A stretch of DNA of 64,000 bases. It comes from Streptomyces coeruleorubidus. GTDB lineage: Bacteria; Actinomycetota; Actinomycetes; Streptomycetales; Streptomycetaceae. Shown one piece after another: positions 25,118 to 33,840 of this stretch (position 1 is its first letter; every line of letters begins with the position of its first letter). The DNA is taken from the NCBI RefSeq assembly GCF_028885415.1, contig NZ_CP118527.1, positions 8,370,001 to 8,434,000 on the forward strand, in the 5' to 3' direction. Made by a program: the position numbers and the translations under genes. A model generated the notes under the pieces. The model had not been told where the DNA came from, made no database searches, and worked only from the letters and a program-made list of their open reading frames with translations.

Positions 25118-26140
25118 ATGTGTGCCGAGTACACGACCTTCGGCCTGGCACCCGCGATGCGGGCCGGCGGAGTCCTCACAGACGGTGGTTACCAGGTCCA
25201 CCGGGACTTCGTGGACTTCATCGTCGACGGACGCCCGCTGCTGTTCCAGCTCGCCGACCTGGACGCGGTCTCCCCGCTGGCCTCCGACGTACCCCCCTCG
25301 ATCTTCACCGCGCAGGTCCGCAGCCTGCTCCTGGAAAGCCCCGCACCGCTGCCCGGCGGCCGGTACGTCGTCTACGGCTGCCCCGAGTGCGAGGACCTGG
25401 CCTGCGGCGCCGTCACCGCGGTCATCCGGCGGGACGGCGAGGACTTCATCTGGCGGGACTTCGCCTGGCAGACCGACGAACACGCCGACCTCGAGCTCAA
25501 CGGCTACCACGGCATCGGCCCGTTCCGCTTCCGCGGCGCCGAGTACCGCGCGGCGCTGAGCGCCCTGCTGAACGGCTCCGCCCCGGACACCCGCCGCCGC
25601 GTCCTGCTGATCGGCGCCCGCGTCGCCGTCCTGGCCAAGCTCGCCGCGGCGCTGCGCACCATCGGCGTCGGCGCCGATATCGCCCACGACGCCGACCACG
25701 TGCCCGCCGAGGAACTGCGCGGCTACGGCGCCGTCGCCTTCGGCCGCGGGACCGGCGAGCCGGAACGCGCCGCCGTCCGCCGCGCCTTCGAACGCGCCGA
25801 GGTCCACGTCGCCTACGTCGACGGCCTCGCCCCGATCGTCCCCCTCCTCGTCGCCCAGATCGAACACGCCCTGGACCGCAGCCCACTGGAGCGGCGCCGC
25901 CTCACCGGCCTGACCGCCACCGACGCCGAGGCCGACGTCGAGGTCACCTCCGCCTGCCGGGTCACCCTCACCGCGTACCGCCTCGACCGGCTCTCCCGCA
26001 CCCACACCCACGAGATCTTCGACGGCGTCCTGGAACCGGGCCGCCACCGCATCGCCCTCGACGCCAAGGCGGTGAAGGAGCAGTCCTTCCTGGTGGCGCG
26101 CACCGCCACCAGTGTGCTGGTGACGGCCGTGACCCCCTGA
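25118..26140 (+). CDS. conserved actinobacterial protein of unknown function (340 aa)
   Basis: ATG at 25118 starts a 340-residue soluble protein. The first half (VHRDFVDFIVDGRPLLFQLADLD, then YVVYGCPECEDLACGAVTAVI) contains a CPEC pair plus another Cys that could hold a metal, and WRDFAWQTDEH. The second half has a Rossmann-like segment (RRRVLLIGARVAVLAKLAAALRTIGVGADI) and ends in a beta-rich tail (VTLTAYRLDRLSRTHTHEIFDGVLEPGRHRI). Genome annotations sometimes call such proteins oxidoreductase; I see no complete dinucleotide motif (LIGAR lacks GxGxxG), so the role is unknown. It is followed 47 bases later by an ABC-F gene and may be co-transcribed with it. Confidence 0.75.
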   Translation: MCAEYTTFGLAPAMRAGGVLTDGGYQVHRDFVDFIVDGRPLLFQLADLDAVSPLASDVPPSIFTAQVRSLLLESPAPLPGGRYVVYGCPECEDLACGAVTAVIRRDGEDFIWRDFAWQTDEHADLELNGYHGIGPFRFRGAEYRAALSALLNGSAPDTRRRVLLIGARVAVLAKLAAALRTIGVGADIAHDADHVPAEELRGYGAVAFGRGTGEPERAAVRRAFERAEVHVAYVDGLAPIVPLLVAQIEHALDRSPLERRRLTGLTATDAEADVEVTSACRVTLTAYRLDRLSRTHTHEIFDGVLEPGRHRIALDAKAVKEQSFLVARTATSVLVTAVTP

Positions 26141-26187
26141 AAACCCATCGGCGGACCGCCCGGGACGGCCGTTAGGATCGCGGTCTG

Positions 26188-27828
26188 ATGACTGCCACCC
26201 TCGTCGCCAAGAACCTCGCCGCCGGCCACGGCGACCGCTCCCTGTTCACCGGACTCGACCTCGTCGTCGCGCCCGGCGACGTGATCGGCCTGGTCGGAGC
26301 CAACGGCGCCGGCAAGTCCACCCTGCTCAGGATGCTCGCCGGACTCACGGCCCCCGAGCAGGGCGAGCTGCGCCTGTCCCCGCCGACCGCCACCGTCGGC
26401 CACCTGCCGCAGGAGCCGGACCGCCGCCCCGGCGAGACCGTACGGGCGTTCCTGGCCCGCCGCACCGGCGTCGCCGAGGCCCAGCGGATCATGGACGAGG
26501 CGACCCAGGCCCTGGTCGACGGGGCACCCGGCGCCGACGACGCCTACGCCACGAGCCTGGAGCGCTGGCTCGGACTCGGCGGCGCCGACCTCGACGAACG
26601 CGCCGAGGAGGTCGCCGACTCCCTGGGCCTCGCGGTCGGTCTCGACCAGCTGATGACGTCGCTGTCCGGCGGCCAGGCCGCCCGCGCCGGCCTCGCCTCC
26701 CTGCTGCTGTCCCGCTACGACGTCTTCCTCCTGGACGAGCCCACCAACGACCTCGACCTGGACGGCCTGGAACGCCTCGAACGCTTCGTGAGCGGCCTGC
26801 GCGCCGGGACGGTGGTCGTCAGCCACGACCGCGAGTTCCTCACCCGCACCGTCACCAAGGTCCTCGAACTCGACCTCGCCCAGCGGCAGATCAACCTCTA
26901 CGGCGGTGGCTACGAGGCCTACCTGGAGGAGCGGGAGGTCGCCCGCAGGCACGCCCGCGACGAGTTCGAGGAGTACGCCGACAAGAGGTCGGCGCTCCAA
27001 GACCGGGCCCAGATGCAGCGCTCCTGGATGGACAAAGGCGTGAAGAACGCGCGCCGCAAGGCGGGCAACGACAACGACAAGATCGGCCGCAAGTTCCGCA
27101 GCGAGGCCAGCGAGAAACAGGCGGCGAAGGCCCGGCAGACGCAGCGCATGCTCGAGCGGCTGGATGCCGTCGAGGAGCCCCGCAAGGAGTGGGAGCTGCG
27201 CATGGAGATCGCGTCGGCCCCGCGCTCGGGCGCCGTCGTGGCGACCCTGCGGGACGCCGAGGTGCGTCGCGGCGGCTTCGTCCTCGGCCCGGTGTCCCTC
27301 CAGATCGACTGGGCGGACCGGGTGGCGGTGACGGGCGCGAACGGCGCCGGCAAGTCCACCCTGCTCGCCGCCCTGCTCGGCCGCGTCCCGCTCGACGCCG
27401 GGCACGCGGCCCTCGGCTCGGGCGTCCTGCTCGGCGAGGTCGACCAGGCCCGCAAGCTGTTCCACGGCCAGGAGCCCCTGATGGACGCCTTCCGCGCGGC
27501 CGTCCCGGACACCGAACCCGCCGAGGTCCGCACCCTCCTGGCCAAGTTCGGCCTCAAGTCGGACCACGTCCTGCGCCCCGCGGCGACCCTCTCCCCGGGC
27601 GAGCGCACCAGAGCGGCCCTGGCACTGCTCCAGGGCCGTGGCGTCAACCTCCTGGTCCTCGACGAGCCGACCAACCACCTCGACCTGCCCGCCATCGAGC
27701 AGTTGGAGTCCGCCCTCGACTCCTACGAGGGCACCCTCCTGCTGGTCACCCACGACCGCCGCATGCTCGACGCCGTACGCGTCACGCGCCGCATCGAGGT
27801 GGCGGACGGCAAGGTGACCGAGCGCTAA
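26188..27828 (+). CDS. ABC-F family ATP-binding protein
   Basis: A 546-residue double ABC ATPase without membrane segments. Domain 1 has GANGAGKST near residue 44, LSGGQAAR and LLDEPTNDLD; domain 2 has GANGAGKST near residue 386, LSPGERTR and VLDEPTNHLD. The linker contains a basic coiled stretch (KNARRKAGNDNDKIGRKFRSEASEKQAAKAR). It probably acts on the ribosome. It is distinct from the ABC-F at the window's left edge. No leader of note precedes it. Its last four bases overlap the end of the convergent glycolipid-binding-fold gene. Confidence 0.93.
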   Translation: MTATLVAKNLAAGHGDRSLFTGLDLVVAPGDVIGLVGANGAGKSTLLRMLAGLTAPEQGELRLSPPTATVGHLPQEPDRRPGETVRAFLARRTGVAEAQRIMDEATQALVDGAPGADDAYATSLERWLGLGGADLDERAEEVADSLGLAVGLDQLMTSLSGGQAARAGLASLLLSRYDVFLLDEPTNDLDLDGLERLERFVSGLRAGTVVVSHDREFLTRTVTKVLELDLAQRQINLYGGGYEAYLEEREVARRHARDEFEEYADKRSALQDRAQMQRSWMDKGVKNARRKAGNDNDKIGRKFRSEASEKQAAKARQTQRMLERLDAVEEPRKEWELRMEIASAPRSGAVVATLRDAEVRRGGFVLGPVSLQIDWADRVAVTGANGAGKSTLLAALLGRVPLDAGHAALGSGVLLGEVDQARKLFHGQEPLMDAFRAAVPDTEPAEVRTLLAKFGLKSDHVLRPAATLSPGERTRAALALLQGRGVNLLVLDEPTNHLDLPAIEQLESALDSYEGTLLLVTHDRRMLDAVRVTRRIEVADGKVTER

Positions 27829-28382
27829 CGGGTCGTCAGACGGGTGGCGAGGGAGGGGTACTCCACGACGTACCCTTCCTCGTCGAATTCCAGGTCGCTG
27901 CGGAAGTCGCCGGAGGCGTACCGGACCCGCCCGGGGCCGAGATGCGTGTACGTCTGCCGGGACGGCCGCACCGTCAGATCCGGCACCGACACCCAGGCCA
28001 TCAGGAACTCCATCTCGCCCGGCGCCTGATGGAGCCCGTGCCGGAGCACCGGCATGGTGTTGGTGAGCGGGCACAGCCCGAGATCGCAGTCGAGGGCGCC
28101 GTCGACATCCGGAAGCCGCTCGCCGTCGGCGGTCCACGCGCCTCCGCCGTCGTGCCGCAGATCGAGCGTGCGGCTGCCGTCGGCCGACTCGGCCGTCACC
28201 CGCAGCCGACGGGTCACGAACCCGTCGGCCGTGTCGAGGTCGTACGTGATCCAGTAGGGCTCCGGATCGGTCCCGACGGCTCGCCCGCGCGCCCGCAGCA
28301 CGCCGTCCCGGAGCTGGACCCAGGCGGTCTCGAACCCCCGGCTCGCGAAGACTTCCCAGGTGATGACACGCGCAGCAGACAT
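27825..28382 (-). CDS. putative glycolipid-binding family protein (DUF1089)
   Basis: A 185-residue protein of the bacterial glycolipid-binding/lipocalin-like family (PF06475 type). The pattern fits: an N-terminal W-E strand (VITWEVFASRGFETAWVQL), YWITYDLDTADGFVTRRLRV, DGALDCDLGLCPLTNTMPVLR with the conserved CPxTN turn, and TYTHLGPGRVRYASGDFRSDLEFDEEG. The beta-rich barrel may bind a lipid or glycolipid in the cytoplasm; evidence for ligands is thin. ATG at 28382 is preferred to the GTG at 28391 because GTGGG sits six bases before it. It lies downstream of tex on the same strand but behind a repeat and hairpin, so probably transcribed separately. Confidence 0.82.
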   Translation of the reverse strand: MSAARVITWEVFASRGFETAWVQLRDGVLRARGRAVGTDPEPYWITYDLDTADGFVTRRLRVTAESADGSRTLDLRHDGGGAWTADGERLPDVDGALDCDLGLCPLTNTMPVLRHGLHQAPGEMEFLMAWVSVPDLTVRPSRQTYTHLGPGRVRYASGDFRSDLEFDEEGYVVEYPSLATRLTTR

Positions 28383-28400
28383 ATAGCCCACTCTAGATCT

Positions 28401-28424
28401 GGAAGGGGGCGAAGCTCCCCTTCC
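28401..28424 (-). terminator. stem-loop downstream of tex
   Basis: GGAAGGGG and CCCCTTCC pair perfectly over 8 bp around GCGAAGCT. On the minus strand it is about 70 bases beyond the tex stop and just upstream of the glycolipid-binding-fold gene, consistent with a terminator. Confidence 0.5.
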
Positions 28425-28429
28425 GGATC

Positions 28430-28473
28430 AGGGGCGCGGGGAACTGCGCGACCAGCCACAACGGACCCGCAGC
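28430..28473. repeat. dispersed Streptomyces intergenic repeat
   Basis: The stretch starting AGGGGCGCGGGGAACTGCGC, continuing ACCAGCCACAACGGACCCGC, matches an element I know to occur in very many copies between Streptomyces genes. Its role is unknown; it is usually near gene ends. Here it separates tex from the next gene. Confidence 0.65.
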
Positions 28474-28490
28474 TCCCCACAGCCGAACCA

Positions 28491-30878
28491 TCAACGCTTG
28501 CCGTTCTTGGGGTCGACCAAGCCCGCGCGGCGCAGCGCATCCGCCATCGCGCTGTTGGCAGGCGCAGGCGCAGCCGCCTGGCGCGAACCGGCGCCGCCAC
28601 GGCGCGCGCCACCGCCACCCTGCCGCTGCTGCGGCGGACGCCCGCCGCGCTGCCGGCGCTCGCCGGAGCCGCCCTGCCCCTGCGGGGCCGCCTCGTCGTC
28701 CAGACGCAGCGTCAGCGAGATCCGCTTGCGCGGGATGTCGATGTCGAGGACCTTCACCTTGACGATGTCCCCGGGCTTCACCACGTCCCGCGGGTCCTTG
28801 ACGAACGTCTTCGACATCGCGGAGACGTGCACCAGACCGTCCTGGTGGACACCGACGTCCACGAAAGCGCCGAACGCGGCGACGTTCGTCACGACGCCCT
28901 CCAGGACCATCCCGGCCGACAGGTCGGAGATCTTCTCCACACCGTCCTTGAAGGCGGCCATCTTGAAGGCCGGACGCGGGTCGCGGCCGGGCTTCTCCAG
29001 TTCCTTGAGGATGTCGGTGACCGTCGGCAGACCGAACGTCTCGTCCACGAAGTCCTGCGGCTTCAGCGAACGCAGCACCGCGGTGTTGCCGACGAGACCC
29101 GCGACCTCCTGCCCGGAGGTCTTCACCATGCGCCGGACCACCGGGTACGCCTCCGGGTGCACGCTGGACGCGTCCAGCGGGTCGTCACCGCCGCGGATCC
29201 GCAGGAAGCCCGCGCACTGCTCGTACGCCTTCGGGCCCAGCCGCGCCACCTTCTTCAGCTCGCCGCGGGACTTGAACGGCCCGTTGGCGTCCCGGTGCGC
29301 CACGATGTTCTCGGCGAGCCCGGAGGTGATGCCGGAGACCCGGGCGAGCAGCGGGGCCGACGCCGTGTTGACGTCCACGCCCACGCCGTTCACACAGTCC
29401 TCCACCACCGCGTCCAGCGAACGCGACAGCTTCACCTCGGACAGGTCGTGCTGGTACTGGCCGACACCGATCGACTTCGGGTCGATCTTCACCAGCTCGG
29501 CCAGCGGGTCCTGGAGCCGCCGGGCGATCGACACCGCGCCGCGCAGCGACACGTCCATGTCGGGCAGCTCCTGCGAGGCGAAGGCGGACGCCGAGTACAC
29601 GGACGCGCCGGCCTCGGACACCATCACCTTCGTGAGCTTCAGCTCCGGGTGCTTGGCGATCAGTTCCCCGGCGAGCTTGTCGGTCTCGCGGGAGGCCGTG
29701 CCGTTGCCGATGGCGATCAGCTCGACCGCGTGCTCCTTCGCCAGCCGGGCCAGCTTGGCGATGGCCTCGTCCCACCGGTTGGCCGGGACGTGGGGGTGGA
29801 TGACGTCCGTGGCGACGACCTTGCCGGTCGCGTCGACGACGGCCACCTTCACACCCGTACGGAAACCGGGGTCGAGGCCGAGCGTCGAGCGCGTGCCCGC
29901 GGGGGCCGCGAGCAGCAGGTCGCGCAGGTTCGCCGCGAAGACCCGCACCGCCTCGTCCTCGGCGGCCGTGCGCAGCCGCAGCCGCAGGTCGATGCCGAGG
30001 TGGACGAGAACGCGGGTGCGCCAGGCCCAACGGACCGTGTCCAGCAGCCACTTGTCGCCGGGGCGGCCCCGGTCGGCGATCCCGAACCGGTTCGCGACCA
30101 TGCCCTCGTACGACGACGGGCCGTCCGTCGGTTCCTCGGGCTCCAGGACGAGGTCGAGGACCTCTTCCTTCTCGCCGCGCAGCATCGCCAGGATGCGGTG
30201 CGAGGGCAGCTCGGTGAACGGCTCGGCGAAGTCGAAGTAGTCGGCGAACTTCGCGCCCGCCTCCTCCTTGCCGTCCCGCACCTTGGCGGCCAGCCGCCCG
30301 CGCACCCACATGCGCTCGCGCAGCTCGCCGATCAGGTCGGCGTCCTCCGAGAACCGCTCGGTGAGGATCGCCCGGGCGCCGTCGAGGGCCGCCTGTGGAT
30401 CGGCCACGCCCTTGTCGGCGTCGACGAACGCGGCGGCCGCGGCGAGGGGCTCGACGGACGGATCGCCGAGCAGCCCCTCCGCCAGCGGCTCGAGACCGGC
30501 CTCACGCGCGATCTGCGCCTTGGTGCGCCGCTTGGGCTTGTACGGGAGGTAGATGTCCTCCAGGCGCGCCTTGGTCTGCGCGCCCCGGATCCGCCCCTCC
30601 AGTTCCTCGGTGAGCTTGCCCTGCTCGCGCACCGACTCCAGGATCGCCGTCCGCCGCTCCTCCAGCTCCCGCAGATAGCGCAGCCGCTCCTCGATCGTGC
30701 GCAGCTGCGCATCGTCGAGCATCTCGGTCGCTTCCTTGCGGTAGCGGGCGATGAAGGGCACCGTAGAACCGCTGTCGAGCAGCTCCACGGCAGCCCTGAC
30801 CTGCCGCTCCCGTACGCCGAGCTCCTCGGCGATCCTGCCTTCGATGGACCCTACTTCGAGGGACCCGGGTGTCGTCAC
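28491..30878 (-). CDS. tex: Tex family RNA-binding transcription accessory protein
   Basis: A 795-residue Tex protein, a conserved nucleic-acid-binding factor related to Spt6. The order of parts fits: N-terminal helices ([37 protein letters not shown]), [16 protein letters not shown], the YqgF-like domain ([22 protein letters not shown]) and helix-hairpin-helix motifs ([20 protein letters not shown]). A C-terminal S1 domain covers about residues 615-690 ([32 protein letters not shown]). The last 80 residues are a disordered Gly/Arg/Gln-rich tail, longer than in E. coli. GTG at 30878 was chosen because [13 protein letters not shown] starts are usual; the longer frame adds unrelated sequence. 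Confidence 0.95.
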   Translation of the reverse strand: MTTPGSLEVGSIEGRIAEELGVRERQVRAAVELLDSGSTVPFIARYRKEATEMLDDAQLRTIEERLRYLRELEERRTAILESVREQGKLTEELEGRIRGAQTKARLEDIYLPYKPKRRTKAQIAREAGLEPLAEGLLGDPSVEPLAAAAAFVDADKGVADPQAALDGARAILTERFSEDADLIGELRERMWVRGRLAAKVRDGKEEAGAKFADYFDFAEPFTELPSHRILAMLRGEKEEVLDLVLEPEEPTDGPSSYEGMVANRFGIADRGRPGDKWLLDTVRWAWRTRVLVHLGIDLRLRLRTAAEDEAVRVFAANLRDLLLAAPAGTRSTLGLDPGFRTGVKVAVVDATGKVVATDVIHPHVPANRWDEAIAKLARLAKEHAVELIAIGNGTASRETDKLAGELIAKHPELKLTKVMVSEAGASVYSASAFASQELPDMDVSLRGAVSIARRLQDPLAELVKIDPKSIGVGQYQHDLSEVKLSRSLDAVVEDCVNGVGVDVNTASAPLLARVSGITSGLAENIVAHRDANGPFKSRGELKKVARLGPKAYEQCAGFLRIRGGDDPLDASSVHPEAYPVVRRMVKTSGQEVAGLVGNTAVLRSLKPQDFVDETFGLPTVTDILKELEKPGRDPRPAFKMAAFKDGVEKISDLSAGMVLEGVVTNVAAFGAFVDVGVHQDGLVHVSAMSKTFVKDPRDVVKPGDIVKVKVLDIDIPRKRISLTLRLDDEAAPQGQGGSGERRQRGGRPPQQRQGGGGARRGGAGSRQAAAPAPANSAMADALRRAGLVDPKNGKR

Positions 30879-30980
30879 GATCCCGTACCGCCTTATCCAC
30901 TGAGGTTGCGCGGCAATTGTGGCAGGTGACACCGACACTCGGGGGTCAGGGCGGCACCCGGCAGGTCGGGACGGTCGTTA

Positions 30981-31112
30981 TCAGACCCTGCGGCTGCGGG
31001 TGGCGGACGAAGCGCCGCCGAAGAGCCGGGCCAGGGCCCGGAAGGGCAGCGTCACGACGGTCGCGATGGCACCGCCGATCTGGCGCAGCACATCTGCAAT
31101 GGCACGGAACAC
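30981..31112 (-). CDS. LPFR-motif small protein (43 aa)
   Basis: GTG at 31112 preceded by GAGAAAGGGG gives a 43-residue basic amphipathic protein: VFRAIADVLRQIGGAIATVVTLPFRALARLFGGA followed by SSATRSRRV. The LPFR box after a hydrophobic helix marks a Streptomyces small-protein family known from annotation pipelines; no function is known. It could lie on the membrane surface. A terminator for the upstream gene and about 100 bases of its own leader separate it from its neighbours. Confidence 0.7.
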   Translation of the reverse strand: MFRAIADVLRQIGGAIATVVTLPFRALARLFGGASSATRSRRV

Positions 31113-31197
31113 GTAATTCCCCTTTCTCCTCTCCCGACCGCAGCGGCCGGGAGAGACCGGGTACCTCACCAAGGCCTCACCATGCGTCACGGCCGAA

Positions 31198-31221
31198 CAC
31201 AAGCCCCGACCAGGGCTTGTG
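31198..31221 (-). terminator. terminator after the SCO6745-like gene
   Basis: CACAAGCCC-CGACCA-GGGCTTGTG is a perfect 9-bp stem with a 6-base loop, beginning 14 bases downstream of the stop of the minus-strand gene at 31235. Confidence 0.75.
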
Positions 31222-31234
31222 CCCCCAGCCCGGA

Positions 31235-32104
31235 TCAACGCTTGCCGAGCAGGTCCGCCGGAAAGGCCCCGGCCGTGAGCGCCGCCTGCGCGAACGCCGC
31301 CCCCAGCTCGGTCAGCCGGGCCACCCCCTCCGCGCCCAGGTGCTCGTACGGCGCCCGGTCCAGACGGTCCGTCTCCTGCTCGATCTCCTCGCGCAGGGCG
31401 AGGCCGCGCTCGGTGAGCTCGCCGGTCGCGTCCAGCAGCCCGCGCTCACGCAGCCGGCCCGCCGCCGCGTCCCAGTCCTCCTGGTTCCAGCCCCGGCTGC
31501 TGAAGACCCACTTCGGTGCCATGCCCTTACCCGTCGCCGTGTGGGTCACCATGGCCTCCAGCCCGTCCAGCTCCGCGGACATCAGCACGGCCAGATGCCC
31601 GTCGCCCCGGTGCTCGCGCAGCAGGGTCGCCGCGTGCCAGTAGGCGAGGTGCGGCTCCTCGGGGACGGGCAGGTCGGCATGGGCGGCGTACAGCGGCCGC
31701 GCCCCGCGCGAGCAGGCCTCGGCGGCACGCAGCGAGAGCCGCGCGGCCTCGGCCATCTCCGCCGACGCCAGGGCCTCTTCGCCCAGCAGGCGGCGCAGCG
31801 TCGCGTCGACCGCACGCGCGCGTGCCGCCAGCACCTGGCCGGGCGTCGCGGTCTCCCACACGGCGGGCACGTGCCGGGCCACGAGCTCGTACTTGTAGTT
31901 GTAGAAGGTCGCCGCCACCGTCCCAGCCCCGACCGGTCCGAGGGCGGCGGCCCGCACGGCGAAGTTCACGGCGTGGGGGTGGGTGACCCCCGCAGCACCC
32001 AGTTCCCGCCCCAGATCCGGCGAGAAGTAGTGCGTCGAGTGCAGGGCGTTGAGCACGTTCTGGCAGCGTCGGCCGGCGAGCGGCCGGAGGGCGGTGGTCG
32101 TCAT
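31235..32104 (-). CDS. SCO6745-type winged-helix protein, function unknown
   Basis: A 289-residue helical protein that I associate with the SCO6745 family (an all-helical family with HTH-like repeats). It begins RPLAGRRCQNVLNALHSTHYFSPDLGRELG, followed by FAVRAAALGPVGAGTVAATFYNYKYELVARHVPAVWE, and a winged-helix-like C-terminal part (WDAAAGRLRERGLLDATGELTERGLALREEIEQETDRL). This resembles MarR-like or SalR-type helical bundles. No catalytic motif was seen. ATG at 32104 sits 12 bases from a perfect TACCAA-N4-TTGGTA palindrome, so the gene is probably repressed by a TetR-type regulator. It is divergent from the GlxA gene. Confidence 0.8.
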   Translation of the reverse strand: MTTTALRPLAGRRCQNVLNALHSTHYFSPDLGRELGAAGVTHPHAVNFAVRAAALGPVGAGTVAATFYNYKYELVARHVPAVWETATPGQVLAARARAVDATLRRLLGEEALASAEMAEAARLSLRAAEACSRGARPLYAAHADLPVPEEPHLAYWHAATLLREHRGDGHLAVLMSAELDGLEAMVTHTATGKGMAPKWVFSSRGWNQEDWDAAAGRLRERGLLDATGELTERGLALREEIEQETDRLDRAPYEHLGAEGVARLTELGAAFAQAALTAGAFPADLLGKR

Positions 32105-32115
32105 GCCGGGCAGGT

Positions 32116-32131
32116 TACCAACCGCTTGGTA
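32116..32131. promoter_or_regulatory. palindromic operator, TACCAA-N4-TTGGTA
   Basis: TACCAACCGCTTGGTA is a perfect 6-bp inverted repeat with a CCGC centre, 12 bases upstream of the ATG of the SCO6745-type gene and 87 bases upstream of the GlxA gene. Sites of the form ACCAANCGNTTGGT are typical of TetR-family repressors. No TetR gene is present in the window, so the regulator would act from elsewhere. Confidence 0.55.
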
Positions 32132-32217
32132 TGTGCTCTACGGTCGGCCACTCATGGCAGGAAAGGTGGGGAACTCGTCATTGCGGCCACACTCCGGGCC
32201 CGCGAAGAATCGACGGC

Positions 32218-33177
32218 ATGGCCCAGCGCACCGTTCTCGCCGTCCTCTTCGAAGGCGTGCAGAGCCTCGACGTCACCGGGCCCGTGGAGGTCTTCGCGGG
32301 CGCGGAGCTGCTCTCCCCGGGGACGTACCGGATCCGCACGGCCTCCCTGGACGGTGCGCCGGTGCGGACCACCAGCGGTCTGACCCTCGTACCCGACGTG
32401 TCCCTGGCCACCGCGCCCGACCCGGACATCCTTCTCGTCCCCGGCGGAACGGGCAGCCTGTGCCCCGACCCGCGCCTGGTCGACTGGGTGCGCGATCACG
32501 GGCCGCGCGCCGCCAGGCTGGTCTCCGTGTGCACCGGCGCGGCCGTGCTCGCCGAAGCCGGCCTGTTGGACGGCCGCCGGGCCACGACCCACTGGGCGTA
32601 CTGCGACTGGCTCGCCCGCGACCACCCGGCCGTCGAGATCGACCCCGACCCCGTCTACGTACGCGACGGACACATCGCCACGTCGGCCGGTGTCACCGCC
32701 GGCATCGACCTCGCCCTCGCCCTGGTGGAGGAGGACCTGGGCCGGGACGCCGCCCTCACCATCGCCCGCCACCTGGTCGTGTTCCTGCGCCGGCCCGGGA
32801 ACCAGGCCCAGTTCAGTGCCCAGCTCGCGGCCCAGACCGCACACCGCGAACCCCTGCGCGACGTCCAGCGGTTCATCGCCGAACGCCCCGACGCCGACCT
32901 GTCCGTCGAGGCCCTCGCCGCCCGCGCCCGCCTGTCGCCCCGCCACTTCGCCCGCGCCTTCCGGTCCGAGACCGGTATGACGCCGGGCCGGTACGTGGAC
33001 CGGGTCCGCCTCGAACACGCCCGCCGCCTGCTGGAGGACACCGCCGACGGCATCGAGGAGATCTCCCGCACCAGCGGCTACGGCACCCCCGAGGCCATGC
33101 GCCGGGCCTTCGTCAAGGCTCTGGGCACGCCCCCGGCCGAGTACCGCCGCCGCTTCCGCCCCGCGACAACGTCCTGA
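32218..33177 (+). CDS. GlxA-type AraC family regulator with DJ-1/PfpI domain
   Basis: A 319-residue regulator with two parts. Residues about 5-180 form a DJ-1/PfpI-like domain (AVLFEGVQSLDVTGPVEVFAGAE; ILLVPGGTGSLCPD; LVSVCTGAAVLAEAGLLDGRRATTHW, the Cys in the nucleophile-elbow position). Residues about 215-315 hold the AraC double helix-turn-helix (VEALAARARLSPRHFARAFRSETGMTPGRYVDRVRLEHARRLLE). Such proteins activate or repress adjacent genes. The next gene, 27 bases downstream, is a stand-alone DJ-1 protein, a common regulator-enzyme pairing. ATG at 32218 fits the domain; the earlier frame is not coding. Confidence 0.93.
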   Translation: MAQRTVLAVLFEGVQSLDVTGPVEVFAGAELLSPGTYRIRTASLDGAPVRTTSGLTLVPDVSLATAPDPDILLVPGGTGSLCPDPRLVDWVRDHGPRAARLVSVCTGAAVLAEAGLLDGRRATTHWAYCDWLARDHPAVEIDPDPVYVRDGHIATSAGVTAGIDLALALVEEDLGRDAALTIARHLVVFLRRPGNQAQFSAQLAAQTAHREPLRDVQRFIAERPDADLSVEALAARARLSPRHFARAFRSETGMTPGRYVDRVRLEHARRLLEDTADGIEEISRTSGYGTPEAMRRAFVKALGTPPAEYRRRFRPATTS

Positions 33178-33204
33178 ACACCGCCGAACCGACGGAAGGG
33201 TCCC

Positions 33205-33840
33205 ATGCAGATCGCCATCGCCCTCTACGACCGCTTCACCGCCCTCGACGCCGTAGGCCCCTACGAGACCCTGGGCCGGCTCCCGGACGCGGAGACCGTC
33301 TTCGTCGCCGAGGAGACCGGCCCCGTACGGAACGACTCCGGGAACCTCGCGTTCATCGCCGACCGGACCCTGGCCGACGTACCGAACCCCGACATCATCG
33401 TTGTCCCCGGCGGCCCCGGCCCGCTCCCGTTAGCTGCGGACGGACCCTTCCTCACCTGGCTGCGCACAGCCGACGCCACCAGCACCTGGACGACGTCCGT
33501 GTGCACCGGCTCCCTGCTGCTCGCCGCCGCCGGACTCCTCCGGGGCCGCCGCGCGACCTCCCACTGGCTGGCCCTGGAGGAGCTGAAGCGCCACGGCGCC
33601 GAGCCGACGGGGGAGCGGGTCGTCACCGACGGCAAGTACGTCACCGCGGCCGGCGTCTCCTCCGGTATCGACATGGGACTGACCCTGCTCGGCCGCATCG
33701 CGGGCGACGACCACGCACAGATCGTCCAGCTCGCCACCGAGTACGACCCGCAGCCGCCCTACGACGCCGGATCACCCGAGAAGGCGCCCACGCACATCGT
33801 CGAACTGCTCCGGTCGCACGCCGACCTCACCCTGACGTAG
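33205..33840 (+). CDS. DJ-1/PfpI family protein with a TTA codon
   Basis: A 211-residue DJ-1/PfpI protein (IALYDRFTALDAVGPYETLGRLPDAE; IIVVPGGPGPLPL; TTSVCTGSLLLAAAGLLRGRRATSHW, with the Cys of the nucleophile elbow). Relatives include isonitrile hydratases, glyoxalases and stress proteins; the ThiJ-like layout after a GlxA regulator suggests the regulated enzyme. The Shine-Dalgarno GGAAGGG precedes the ATG. Codon 76 (33430-33432) is TTA, read in Streptomyces only by the developmentally controlled bldA tRNA, so full translation may be limited to later growth. Its last 14 bases overlap the end of the opposing enoyl-CoA hydratase gene. Confidence 0.92.
   Translation: MQIAIALYDRFTALDAVGPYETLGRLPDAETVFVAEETGPVRNDSGNLAFIADRTLADVPNPDIIVVPGGPGPLPLAADGPFLTWLRTADATSTWTTSVCTGSLLLAAAGLLRGRRATSHWLALEELKRHGAEPTGERVVTDGKYVTAAGVSSGIDMGLTLLGRIAGDDHAQIVQLATEYDPQPPYDAGSPEKAPTHIVELLRSHADLTLT

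Noticed and set aside
27189..30929. A 1246-codon open frame on the plus strand opposite tex and neighbours
   Set aside because: It is a high-GC shadow: it runs antisense through Tex, the glycolipid-binding-fold gene and repeats, is rich in Arg/Pro/Gly/His, and has no domain.
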